This document shows, one piece after another, positions 21,991-29,662 of a DNA stretch of 64,000 bases. The DNA is taken from positions 1 through 64,000 of the forward strand of contig NZ_JAOQJK010000001.1 of the NCBI RefSeq assembly GCF_025567045.1, in the 5' to 3' direction. Position 1 is the first letter of the stretch. Every line of letters begins with the position of its first letter. The notes beneath the pieces are model-generated. The model was not told the origin of the DNA and did no database searches. It worked only from the letters and a program-made list of their open reading frames with translations. Position numbers and translations under genes: made by a program. This DNA comes from Barnesiella propionica (lineage in GTDB: Bacteria > Bacteroidota > Bacteroidia > Bacteroidales > Barnesiellaceae).

Positions 21991-23386
21991 CGGTCAATAT
22001 CATATTTGTCAACTCATCGAAATAGAGTTCGTCGGTTGGTATGTCATCATTGGCAGCCATAATCTGATTTGCAATACTCTTTTTATCGTTGATGATATTA
22101 TACAAAACTCGATCAATAGTTCCACGTCCTATCAGATAATAGCACGTTACGTTGTCTTTTTGTCCGATACGATGCGCCCGGTCTTCGCACTGGCAACAAT
22201 CTGCATAAGTCCAAGGGAACTCCACAAACGCCACGTTAGAAGAGGCTGTTAGTGTTAATCCTACGCCTGCGGCCTTGATAGAACAAATGATTAGTTTTGT
22301 ATCCGGATTTTGTTGAAAACTGTCAACGGCAGCTTGCTTAGATACCACACTATCCCGACCTGTAACACTTACCTCACAAGGGAATAACTTTTTCAGTTCA
22401 TCTACAATCTCGTGAAGGGAGCAGAAGATTATAAGTTTCTTGCCACTGTCAAGAAATACATTGATAAAATCAACAGCTTGCTTAACCTTACCTTTGGCGG
22501 AGAGAGAGCGCAATGTCATGAACTTAACCAAGGCCTCCATACGCATTTTACGACGTATCTCACTATCGGTACATTCTTTGTATTGCCGCAAATACCCGGC
22601 AAGGTCTTCCTGAGCAAGTCGGTATTCGTCTACATTTGAGATGTCTACATATAAGTCTACTCGTGTTTTATCGGGTAAATCGGCAAGAACGCTACGTTTT
22701 TCACGACGTATCATACAACGCTCGTACAGTTCAGCAGAGAGATTCCCAAGGTTTTCGCCTTCTGCATAGTCAGCGAGGAACTTTGCCTTACCGCCGAACT
22801 CCGTGAGCCTTTCCATGATGGAAAGCTGAGATACGAGATCTTCCGGTTTATTGACTACCGGAGTACCAGATAAGAGGATGATGTATTTTTTACCGGTTGT
22901 TATGCCCTTGGTGAAAATTGTTTGTTGTGCTGCAGGATCTTTGACGCGATGACTTTCATCTATGATAATGCTACGAAATAACTTAATCTGCGGACAGAAT
23001 ACAACATCTTTCAGCCTGAAGGACTTCCGGCCTTTAATATCCCACACGAAATATTTGCGTAAGCTTTCATAATTGACAATGGCTATCTGATATATTCCCA
23101 TTTGCAGGAGATAAGGCCAGGTTGTGCGTGTACTATTATCGAGGACTAATGCTTTTTTATCGGTAAGTTTTTCAAACTCACGCTGCCAGTTTATTTTAAG
23201 AGAGGAAGGACAGATTACCAGACAGGGATAGGCATTGGCTGTATCGGCAATGCCGATGCTTTGTAATGTCTTTCCAAGCCCCGGTTCATCGCCTATGATA
23301 AGGCGTTTCTTTTCAAGCCCGAATAATATACCTTCATTTTGGTAAGGGTATGGCTCGATTTTAAGATTATGTTGCAATTTTATCAT
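21977..23386 (-). CDS. SNF2-family DNA helicase/translocase
   Basis: A 469-residue superfamily 2 enzyme with all motifs: I DEPGLGKT (33-40), Ia VICPSSLKINW, II DESH (143-146), III LLSGTPVVN (173-181), IV KLIIFCSL, V AAGVGLTLTAS and VI CEDRAHRIGQ (near 405-414). It has only the two helicase lobes, like phage SMARCAL1-type proteins that remodel forks or anneal strands. It sits with RecT and the exonuclease, so a role in phage replication or recombination is likely. ATG start at 23386 overlaps the previous stop by four bases. Confidence 0.9.
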   Translation of the reverse strand: MIKLQHNLKIEPYPYQNEGILFGLEKKRLIIGDEPGLGKTLQSIGIADTANAYPCLVICPSSLKINWQREFEKLTDKKALVLDNSTRTTWPYLLQMGIYQIAIVNYESLRKYFVWDIKGRKSFRLKDVVFCPQIKLFRSIIIDESHRVKDPAAQQTIFTKGITTGKKYIILLSGTPVVNKPEDLVSQLSIMERLTEFGGKAKFLADYAEGENLGNLSAELYERCMIRREKRSVLADLPDKTRVDLYVDISNVDEYRLAQEDLAGYLRQYKECTDSEIRRKMRMEALVKFMTLRSLSAKGKVKQAVDFINVFLDSGKKLIIFCSLHEIVDELKKLFPCEVSVTGRDSVVSKQAAVDSFQQNPDTKLIICSIKAAGVGLTLTASSNVAFVEFPWTYADCCQCEDRAHRIGQKDNVTCYYLIGRGTIDRVLYNIINDKKSIANQIMAANDDIPTDELYFDELTNMILTDGSM

Positions 23387-23571
23387 TGTTTTTTATATCT
23401 CCATCCGTTAAGTTCATATACTCGCTTTTTTGCTTCTTCCCGATCTAAATAACTGGGTTCTCCATATACAGGACTTGAGGATGTGCCTGTATCGGAAACT
23501 TGGTCATAGCGATAAATTCTAAAGCAACTGCCGCGAAGCTCATAATGATATTGTCCTACTTTGGGTTTCAT
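23383..23571 (-). CDS. small conserved phage protein
   Basis: 62 residues from ATG 23571 (MKPKVGQYHY). It is a beta-rich strand set (RGSCFRIYRYDQVSDTGTSS, EPSYLDREEAKKRVYEL) ending NGWRYK. I recognise this small protein type from Bacteroidales phages, usually close to the helicase gene. Overlaps both neighbours by four bases. Function unknown. Confidence 0.65.
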   Translation of the reverse strand: MKPKVGQYHYELRGSCFRIYRYDQVSDTGTSSSPVYGEPSYLDREEAKKRVYELNGWRYKKQ

Positions 23572-24251
23572 ATTACAAGTTTTAAGCACCAATATTGGAA
23601 TGCGAGTTCTTCATATTTTTCACGACCACGATTGTAAATTGCATCACCGCGATTGATATATTTCTTGAAGATTTTGCAGTTTTTTTTACTTATTGCATAT
23701 ATAAAATCCCGGTTTGAACCTGCAATATCCATATACCATGCACGGCTTCTGTCCCAATCGAAAAAATAAACTGCTTCGTCAAACTGTGCCTGACTTTCGG
23801 CAAACGTGGTCTTAAGGTCACCTCCAAATTTAAATTGAGGCAACCACCAATCCCATTTACACCGGGTATCAAGGGTAAAGGAAAATTCACCGTATTCAAA
23901 TTGTTGTCCGTGGTTCACCATGAAGTTTTGAGTGTCTGCAAATTCGAGAACTTTGGCAAGGAAAGTATCACGACTGGCTTCCATACGCAAAGCTCTGTGC
24001 ATTTCTTTTGCATGGTTAAACTCCTCTTCGGTATATTGTTCATTATCGACTGTATAACGATAATAGTTTACTCTTTTCTGCTCTGTTATAATGGCATCGA
24101 CAAGGCTTCCGAAACGGAAAGCCGCTTCTTTATCTCCATATTGAACGCGAGGATATAAAAGATTTTTAAGTTCGGTGAGGTCGGAGTTGCTGACCTCACT
24201 TCGTCTGTAATATTCACCGGGGTTATTACTTTGCTTTAACTTCGTTTCCAT
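23568..24251 (-). CDS. PD-(D/E)XK exonuclease, RecE/lambda-exo type
   Basis: 227 residues from ATG 24251 (METKLKQ). The motif FRFGSLVDAII (46-56) matches the GxxxD helix before the active site; TLDTRCKWDWW (127-136) and GGDLKTT (143-149) give the catalytic D134, D145-x-K147 pattern of the DUF3799-type nuclease. With RecT in the same operon it would process double-strand ends for single-strand annealing. An earlier in-frame start at 24311 is possible but overlaps the next gene more. Confidence 0.8.
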   Translation of the reverse strand: METKLKQSNNPGEYYRRSEVSNSDLTELKNLLYPRVQYGDKEAAFRFGSLVDAIITEQKRVNYYRYTVDNEQYTEEEFNHAKEMHRALRMEASRDTFLAKVLEFADTQNFMVNHGQQFEYGEFSFTLDTRCKWDWWLPQFKFGGDLKTTFAESQAQFDEAVYFFDWDRSRAWYMDIAGSNRDFIYAISKKNCKIFKKYINRGDAIYNRGREKYEELAFQYWCLKLVI

Positions 24252-25554
24252 AATAAATGTGTTCGGATTTAATGTGCACCGGAGAATTTTTGTCATTAGC
24301 CAGTTTCTCACAAAACATTATTTGTTTTTTGAATATCTTGGACAGTTCTTCAACGGAGAGTGTAATACCCTCATGCGTCCACCACATCATAAAGATTTCG
24401 GGGAAAGCATCAATATCGAGAGGTATAATTTTATTCTTAACGGATGTTTTCGGCTGATACTGTAAAATGCTTGTTTGCGCTACGCCAAAAAGACCATCCA
24501 TTTCAACGGTTTGTTTTTTCATTTGTACTTCCAAGCGTTCTTGCTCTGCTTTTTGCTTACGTTCTGCTTCGCGACGTCCGGCTTCCTGGGCTTCTCGGGC
24601 AACAAGTTCAGCTTTTAGCTTTTCGGCTTCTTCGGCAGTTTTTTTTGCAATGGTTTCAAGTTCCCGTTTTTTGGAAGGTAAACGGTCGAGATAATCATCG
24701 CGATTACTTTCCATTTCGAACTTATATTGTTCTTTGAACTTAGGGAATAATTCATTAAGCACGGATTGCCGGATGGACCGTAACTCATCGGCGGATAATT
24801 CTGCTGGGAGAATGACGGAAGAGGTTACATTTTGTATCCAATCATCGGACAACAAGACATTGAATTGTTCTATGGCTTGTTTCTGTGCCTCATAATTGTC
24901 AAGCGTAATTGAATTATTGTAACTCATCATCTCATTGATGGCGGCATTCAGAGTGCGATTAAAAGATTGTTTGTAATCTTCTTCACAATTTAAACGATAG
25001 GTATTGCAAGCTATTTCAATACGTACCCGGCGTTCTTCTTCTCTACGTTTGCGTTCCGCTTCTTCGAGTTTTTTCGCTGCGTATGCATTACGGTATTGTT
25101 GTAATTTATAAGGGAGGCTGTCTTTTTTGGAGGGATCTACATCATTCTCCATTGCCGTGAACGTGGCACGTATCTCGTCAAAGAGTTTAGTACAGGGGCT
25201 CCGCTTCTCATTCATCTTGCGAACAGTCTTTTTGGCCCGTTCGATAAAAAAGGCCGCTTGCTGATCAAGATCGCCGTTCATTCCCTTCTGATTTATTGCA
25301 TCGAGCAATTCTCGACAGGCATTAAGGCATCGGTCGTGTGATATCAGATTGTCTTCGTAGGCTTGAGGTGCTGATTGCACAATGATTGCTACATTTTCTT
25401 GCTTTATTATTAATTTATTATCATCCATTGACATACAGATTTTACGTTTGACATAGTTTATATAAATATTCAATTTCTCACAGTAATGTCCATTGATACC
25501 GTAATGCATCATAGGGCATTGTCCACAGGGATGATCAGAACGCTCCATCATCAT
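24226..25554 (-). CDS. coiled-coil phage protein with an N-terminal Cys module
   Basis: A 442-residue protein. The first 40 residues hold C10-x2-C13, C25 and C40, a likely zinc site (HPCGQCPMMHYGINGHYC). From about 43 to 330 it is helical, with long charged coiled coils (KLEEAERKRREEERR; EAERKQKAEQERLEV). The last 80 residues form a small domain (FPEIFMMWWTHEGITLSVEE). An internal ATG at 25428 could be the start of the main part. It lies between RecT and the exonuclease and overlaps both, so it probably helps recombination. No precise family recognised. Confidence 0.6.
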   Translation of the reverse strand: MMMERSDHPCGQCPMMHYGINGHYCEKLNIYINYVKRKICMSMDDNKLIIKQENVAIIVQSAPQAYEDNLISHDRCLNACRELLDAINQKGMNGDLDQQAAFFIERAKKTVRKMNEKRSPCTKLFDEIRATFTAMENDVDPSKKDSLPYKLQQYRNAYAAKKLEEAERKRREEERRVRIEIACNTYRLNCEEDYKQSFNRTLNAAINEMMSYNNSITLDNYEAQKQAIEQFNVLLSDDWIQNVTSSVILPAELSADELRSIRQSVLNELFPKFKEQYKFEMESNRDDYLDRLPSKKRELETIAKKTAEEAEKLKAELVAREAQEAGRREAERKQKAEQERLEVQMKKQTVEMDGLFGVAQTSILQYQPKTSVKNKIIPLDIDAFPEIFMMWWTHEGITLSVEELSKIFKKQIMFCEKLANDKNSPVHIKSEHIYYGNEVKAK

Positions 25555-26497
25555 CTGTACTGGATGTTTCGGACGGATTGACGGTTATCCCGGCAGAGGT
25601 ATCGGAAGTATTACCAAATGGTTGCGGATCATGGGCCTGATCTTCTTCCATACCATAATAGTCGTCAATTTCCGGTTTTTCGGGTTGTTGTGTTTCTAAT
25701 TCGGTATTTTTGCCTATACGTACTTTCGGGTATGTTTTGAAAGCGTGTTTTATACATTTTGCCATTAGGAAACTTGTATCTATAGTGCCGTTGTTGGCAG
25801 TATAGAGATCATTGGGTATTTCATCGTACGAGCGGGTATCATTGTTCCAACGGCGATTATTTTTTGCTGAATATATTTTTAAACGCATCCAATCCTGTTC
25901 GGACATTATGCTGTAATCGTCAGTTCCGTCGGCACGGGTTATATGCATATAACATGCAATAATGTTATTGGACTTATGTGGCAAGTGGCAAATGTAATCG
26001 ACAGATTTACGGCCGTCACGGTCTGAGAAACTGAACTCGTCTTCTTCATATACCAGAACGGGGTTATCGGCGTGCCGTATCTGTCCGGAACGTATACGCA
26101 TGACCAGTTCTCCATATCCGGAAATGGTGAGTGTGCAACGGCCTTCGTATATGCCAACTTTTTGTCCTTTGTCGTTCAATTGTTCGCCAATCTTGTAACT
26201 ACGGCCTTGCAGGTAACACAAGGCTCGTGTGCCCGGCTCCAGGGAAAGACCGCAAACGGCCAAGTCGATGAAAGCTGTAAAGATTGAAAAACGTGTCGAT
26301 GAGGTACGCAATTTTTCATTGTCGGAGAGCAACCTACTGAAGTAGTTGCTTTCACGCTCATAGGCTGCTTCTCCTGTACCCTCACCCCAAAGGGTATTAT
26401 AGATTTGGATAAATCTTGAACGTACTGAAGGATCCGTCACAATGTCTAATGGTTGAAGTTTGTTAATACTTTCAACGGTTAATTGAATGTTGCTCAT
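25535..26497 (-). CDS. recT: RecT-family single-strand annealing protein
   Basis: A 320-residue RecT protein. The conserved core runs from the N-terminus to about 265: SRFIQIYNTLWGEGTGE, FIDLAVCGLSLEPGTRALCY, CTLTISGYGELVMRIRSGQI and, near 245, FLMAKCIKHAFKTYPKVR. RecT anneals complementary single strands made by a partner exonuclease, here probably the 23568 gene. The tail (270-320) is acidic and ends SSTDDDGAF, like SSB tails. ATG start 26497, A-rich leader. Confidence 0.85.
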   Translation of the reverse strand: MSNIQLTVESINKLQPLDIVTDPSVRSRFIQIYNTLWGEGTGEAAYERESNYFSRLLSDNEKLRTSSTRFSIFTAFIDLAVCGLSLEPGTRALCYLQGRSYKIGEQLNDKGQKVGIYEGRCTLTISGYGELVMRIRSGQIRHADNPVLVYEEDEFSFSDRDGRKSVDYICHLPHKSNNIIACYMHITRADGTDDYSIMSEQDWMRLKIYSAKNNRRWNNDTRSYDEIPNDLYTANNGTIDTSFLMAKCIKHAFKTYPKVRIGKNTELETQQPEKPEIDDYYGMEEDQAHDPQPFGNTSDTSAGITVNPSETSSTDDDGAF

Positions 26498-26528
26498 TGT
26501 TGATATAATTTATTTGTTAAAGAGTTAG

Positions 26529-26602
26529 TAGCCGGGACGAGAATCGAACTCGTTCTACAACGGTAGAGGAAACCGATGTGTGCACCTGTACACTACCGGG
26601 CT
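26529..26602 (-). tRNA. tRNA-Arg (CCU), phage-encoded
   Basis: A 74-base cloverleaf on the minus strand: acceptor AGCCCGG/CCCGGCT with one C-C mismatch, D stem GTGT/ACAC with GG in the loop, anticodon arm TCGGT-loop-ACCGT with anticodon CCT after T33 (T-T mismatch at the top), T arm ACGAG-TTCGATT-CTCGT perfect. No encoded CCA. It would read AGG codons. The mismatches and a non-A at position 21 suggest a drifting tRNA. It lies between the RecT and small membrane genes. Confidence 0.75.
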
Positions 26603-26617
26603 ATGGGCGTTCAAGCC

Positions 26618-26716
26618 CTATGATTGTTTACTGATATATGCTAATCTCGTACGACGGGCATATTTAATGAACACGCCATAGAGTACACTCTTGTCGGAGA
26701 ACCGGAGAAACGTCAT
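26618..26716 (-). CDS. small ORF of 32 residues
   Basis: ATG at 26714-26716, three bases after the stop of the upstream membrane gene; stop at 26618-26620. The product is basic (MTFLRFSDKSVLYGVFIKYA then RRTRLAYIS). The tight junction supports it. It ends 15 bases before the tRNA. Confidence 0.45.
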   Translation of the reverse strand: MTFLRFSDKSVLYGVFIKYARRTRLAYISKQS

Positions 26717-26719
26717 TGG

Positions 26720-27001
26720 TTAACCCTCGTTGTCGTTATCGAGATACATAGGGTTTGGTTTCTCCATAACCTCGTCACACATCTTTTCGTAAGCCATAAG
26801 CCACGGGTCAATCTTGATCCAACGCTTATATAGACGTGTCATGTAGAAAATTGCGCCAATAGCAAGAGCCTTGTCTATGACTACATGAAAAAGCCATACA
26901 GTAGGGTTTTCGTCTTGTTCCTCGCTGAAGAGAAACAGAAAGGCAAACATGCCGAGCGAAAGTAAGATGGCGATTCGGATAATTGATATTGTCTTGTTCA
27001 T
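26720..27001 (-). CDS. small membrane protein
   Basis: A 93-residue protein with two membrane helices, about residues 5-25 (ISIIRIAILLSLGMFAFLFL) and 36-56, then a cytoplasmic tail (RWIKIDPWLMAYEKM). Similar two-helix proteins occur in Bacteroidales phages and mobile elements. Function unknown. Confidence 0.6.
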   Translation of the reverse strand: MNKTISIIRIAILLSLGMFAFLFLFSEEQDENPTVWLFHVVIDKALAIGAIFYMTRLYKRWIKIDPWLMAYEKMCDEVMEKPNPMYLDNDNEG

Positions 27002-27066
27002 GAGTTCTTTGTTTTAGGTGATTGTTGTTTATTTCATAGGGGGCTTCTTGCAGTAGGACGACATGG

Positions 27067-27390
27067 CTATTTGCGCTTTTTGAGAGTGTAAAGAGAGGCT
27101 TGTGCATTAGTCTCGTCAACCGACTTTATGCGATTTTCCGTTAGCCATGCTTCGATTTCCTCACGCTTGAAATAGTATGAGCCGTTCTGTTTGTAGCTTG
27201 GAAAGACGCGACCATGAGCCATACGGCGCACACGGTCTACCGAGCGGCGCAGGTATAGTGCAAGTTCTTCAATGTCCCACACATTTTTTTTCAAAATCTC
27301 GCGGCGGCGGTTGCTCGCCTCGTTGTCGGCCTTGATACCGTCAAGCGTGGCATGTATCTCGGCAAAGATTTTTTCCATTTTATCAGTCAT
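27067..27390 (-). CDS. helix-turn-helix protein, excisionase-like
   Basis: A 107-residue protein. Residues 38-85 form a MerR/excisionase-type winged helix: VWDIEELALYLRRSVDRVRR, then GRVFPSYKQNGSYYFKREEI and EAWL, with the Y-F-K-x-x-E-I-x-x-W-L pattern of HTH_17 proteins. The N-terminal 30 residues are a charged helix. Such proteins act as excisionases or early regulators; it is the second gene of the leftward operon, so it may direct excision with the integrase at 29663. Confidence 0.7.
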   Translation of the reverse strand: MTDKMEKIFAEIHATLDGIKADNEASNRRREILKKNVWDIEELALYLRRSVDRVRRMAHGRVFPSYKQNGSYYFKREEIEAWLTENRIKSVDETNAQASLYTLKKRK

Positions 27391-27404
27391 GACTCAGTAA
27401 GGTT

Positions 27405-27602
27405 TTACTCTATTCGTTTAACAAGTATTGTTCTTTCTTTACGATTAATAGAAGTAGAGAACTTTTTTCCCCACTGAAAACCAAATGAACTTGACATTGC
27501 TTTTACACTATTCATCCTTCTTGCAGGAAAGGAATGTTCCTCACCTATCTGCATATTTTCAAGTATGCGTAAAACAGGTGTTTCTTGCTGATTTTTTTCC
27601 AT
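27405..27602 (-). CDS. first gene of the leftward early operon, small basic protein
   Basis: A 65-residue protein (PVLRILENMQIGEEHSFPAR, RMNSVKAMSSSFGFQWGKKF) with a basic beta-rich end; the type is common in Bacteroidales phages, often close to the immunity region. It may bind DNA. It starts about 40 bases after the promoter at 27643-27673, so it would be the first early protein. Confidence 0.6.
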   Translation of the reverse strand: MEKNQQETPVLRILENMQIGEEHSFPARRMNSVKAMSSSFGFQWGKKFSTSINRKERTILVKRIE

Positions 27603-27642
27603 ATAATATTATTTGATAAATAATTTATTTAACTTTATGAGA

Positions 27643-27673
27643 CAAAGGTATATCAAAATATCCATATTGCAAA
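27643..27673 (-). promoter_or_regulatory. main leftward (early) promoter
   Basis: On the minus strand TACCTTTG (27643-27650) matches TAnnTTTG exactly and TTTG (27670-27673) is the -33 element at the ideal 19-bp spacing. It faces the operon 27602 to 8550 and lies beside the repressor gene, so it is the likely target of the repressor. Confidence 0.8.
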
Positions 27674-27691
27674 GTAAAATATACATTATTT
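27655..27691. promoter_or_regulatory. candidate operator pair for the repressor
   Basis: Two imperfect direct repeats, AAAATATCCATATT (27655-27668) and AAAATATACATTAT (27677-27690), match at 11 of 14 positions and begin 22 bp apart, two helical turns. They lie over and beside the -33 element of the early promoter. Binding there would block transcription. Confidence 0.5.
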
Positions 27692-27734
27692 TCATTTAAA
27701 AACAAAACAAACTATACACAAAAATAACAACCTT

Positions 27735-28088
27735 ATGAATATCAGAAAGTTAAGACAACTCGTAAAAGACAGTGGAAAAACGAAGGTTCAAATAGCAAAG
27801 CTAAGTGGGATAACGAGAGTTACACTTGATAACGCTTTACAGGGAGGTGATATAAGAGTTAGTATCATCGAGTCTCTTGCAAAGACTTTAGGTGTTAGAG
27901 TAGGTGTTTTTTTTGACGAAGATGCAATTGGGCAAAACGCAATAGCACAGGGGCAAAGTTCTGTTGCAGCCATTAATAGCGATGTGATAATAGGTCAAAA
28001 TGTTTTGCTTGAAGAAAAGGTGAAACATTTAGAGGAAATTATTGCAGAAAAGGAACGACTTATTAACATTTTAATGGAAAGGAAATAG
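27735..28088 (+). CDS. XRE-type phage repressor
   Basis: A 117-residue protein. The N-terminal HTH (about 1-58) reads MNIRKLRQLVKDSGKTKVQI, then AKLSGITRVTLDNAL and VSIIESLAKTLGVRVGVFF. The C-terminal end (90-117) is a short coiled coil (VKHLEEIIAEKERLINIL) for dimer formation. There is no LexA-like protease domain, so induction would not go through RecA self-cleavage. It diverges from the leftward operon across 132 bp holding the promoter and repeats. Confidence 0.8.
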   Translation: MNIRKLRQLVKDSGKTKVQIAKLSGITRVTLDNALQGGDIRVSIIESLAKTLGVRVGVFFDEDAIGQNAIAQGQSSVAAINSDVIIGQNVLLEEKVKHLEEIIAEKERLINILMERK

Positions 28089-28089
28089 T

Positions 28090-28482
28090 ATGGAATTTGT
28101 CATATATATAGCCGTATTGTTATTATGTGCATTGATATTTTTTTTATGGAATCCTAATACCAGAAGAATTAGAAAAATTCAATCTTTAATAAATAAGGAC
28201 AGAAGTGTTTGTGATGTGATTAATTACTCAGATGGTTGGAATATATCTAATGTCAATGTAACTAATGATGCGTTGGTTATTATGGTTGACCCGGGTGTTA
28301 TGCCAATTTATAAATTATACATAACCTATAAAAATCGTAAACCAACAAACAGCGAAATCAGAACACTTTATCATGAACTGACAAATGATAACTCTATTGT
28401 ATCAAAAGCACACAAGGCAAATATGCCTGTGGAAAACTATATAGAACAAAAAGGATACAGTAACAACAGTAATGATAGATAA
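28090..28482 (+). CDS. membrane-anchored protein behind the repressor
   Basis: A 130-residue protein starting one base after the repressor stop, so in the same transcript. One N-terminal membrane helix (IYIAVLLLCALIFFLW) leads to a soluble domain with NVTNDALVIMVDPGVMPIYK. Genes coexpressed with the repressor are often expressed in the lysogen and may exclude other phages. No family recognised; AT-rich. Confidence 0.6.
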   Translation: MEFVIYIAVLLLCALIFFLWNPNTRRIRKIQSLINKDRSVCDVINYSDGWNISNVNVTNDALVIMVDPGVMPIYKLYITYKNRKPTNSEIRTLYHELTNDNSIVSKAHKANMPVENYIEQKGYSNNSNDR

Positions 28483-28504
28483 TCAACCTTAAAATTCTAA
28501 ACAA

Positions 28505-28735
28505 ATGAAAATGCGAATGAAAAAATCACTTTTATTATTTCTATTTTGCCTTCCACTGCTGAGCATGAAGGTCGATACTCCAGAGACAGTGTATATCTGT
28601 ACCGGACCGAAAGCGGAAGTATATCATTCAACTACCAAATGCCGGGGATTAAATCGCTGTAGTGGAGAAATTAAAGCTGTAAGTCTTGAGAAAATAAAAA
28701 AGAGTAGAAGAGCATGCAGAATATGCTATAATTAG
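28505..28735 (+). CDS. small exported protein with Ada-like metal-binding motif
   Basis: A 76-residue protein with a signal peptide (KKSLLLFLFCLPLLS), then YICTGPKAEVYHSTTKCRGL, NRCSGEIKAVSLEKIKKSRR and ACRICYN. The order VYHxxxCxxL ... ACxxC resembles the small Ada/zinc-ribbon-like C-terminal modules seen in exported and DNA-uptake-related proteins. It is a type I recognise from Bacteroidota. Function unknown. Confidence 0.6.
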   Translation: MKMRMKKSLLLFLFCLPLLSMKVDTPETVYICTGPKAEVYHSTTKCRGLNRCSGEIKAVSLEKIKKSRRACRICYN

Positions 28736-28757
28736 CAAAATTATATTTGATAAAGAA

Positions 28758-29063
28758 ATGGAATGTATATGTAAAATTTGTGGTAAAACAGTAACTTCTA
28801 CTGTTTGCGAGAGAAATAGGCATTTGGAAGAAGAACACCCTAAAATACAAAAATCGAAATATTCATTTGAATATTTTAAAACTATATACAAAGAATTACA
28901 TAAAGGAAAATCTCAAAAGAGTCATTTGAAAAAATTAAATAGAATAAATAATACCAAAAGAAAAAAAGAACATATTAAACAAAATGGAAAAATACAACAG
29001 AAATCTATTTTCTGGAAATCAATTTTAGTGACTTCCTTCGAAAGTTCAAGAAAGAAGCATTAA
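28758..29063 (+). CDS. small zinc-finger-like basic protein
   Basis: A 101-residue protein. The first 25 residues (CICKICGKTVTSTVCERNRH, LEEEHP) give a C-x2-C...H...H pattern like a C2H2 finger. The rest is strongly basic (KLNRINNTKRKKEHIK). AT-rich DNA and odd codon use compared with the phage genes suggest recent acquisition. Possibly a DNA- or RNA-binding protein. No family recognised. Confidence 0.5.
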   Translation: MECICKICGKTVTSTVCERNRHLEEEHPKIQKSKYSFEYFKTIYKELHKGKSQKSHLKKLNRINNTKRKKEHIKQNGKIQQKSIFWKSILVTSFESSRKKH

Positions 29064-29143
29064 ATAAAAATTATTTTGAAAATGCTATAAGTCTATGGCT
29101 GTTATAAATAATTAATATTCATGTAAATAATAAATTGATTAAG

Positions 29144-29326
29144 ATGAAAATATTGTACTACATAACTCTTGTTGTGGCTATATTAGTAACAATGGGTATA
29201 GTAGCAACAATTATGTTGTTATTTTTAAACGAGGATAGTATTATCCTCAAATTTGTATATGCGTTATGCGGTTATGGAGTATTCGCAAATCGAAAGTTTA
29301 TAAAGAAATGGTTTAAGATTTCGTAA
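29144..29326 (+). CDS. small membrane protein
   Basis: 60 residues from ATG 29144 (a TTG at 29135 is less likely). Two hydrophobic segments: YYITLVVAILVTMGIVATIM and a second near 37-50. The frame after the stop at 29324 stays open in the same phase to 29533. Function unknown. Confidence 0.5.
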   Translation: MKILYYITLVVAILVTMGIVATIMLLFLNEDSIILKFVYALCGYGVFANRKFIKKWFKIS

Positions 29327-29533
29327 TTCGAGATTACAGTATTTCCACTGTTTGGATTTTACTTGGAAAAGAACCGATGTTTAAGTGATCAATGGGTACT
29401 TAATGGCGTACTACTACTTTTCAGCATTGAAGCGTTCCACTTGTTGGGCATCAATATACCATCGTGGACATTGCCGTCTATTGCAGCACATCCTGAAATT
29501 ATAAGAAAAGAACCTAAAGAAGTATTTGAATAA
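29327..29533 (+). pseudogene. orphan C-terminal ORF in phase with the previous gene
   Basis: Directly after the TAA at 29324 the same frame is open for 68 codons with no ATG: FGFYLEKNRCLSDQWVLNG, LLLFSIEAFHLLGINIPSW and a polar end. It looks like the end of a membrane protein. Either the preceding gene was cut by a nonsense mutation, or this is the end of another gene lost when cargo was exchanged. Not expected to be translated by itself. Confidence 0.4.
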
Positions 29534-29662
29534 ACAGCAATAAACTCAAATAAGCCTTGTAAACGCATTCAAATCTCGCAAACAACAAACACTTCGTCCG
29601 ACATCAGAAAAAACCAACAGCGGGTATTTCTGAAGCTCCTAAAGCCATTCTGTGGAGCAGTA

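Noticed and set aside
24257..24737. Plus-strand ORFs opposite the coiled-coil gene
   Set aside because: They are mirror frames of repeated Glu/Lys/Ala codons.
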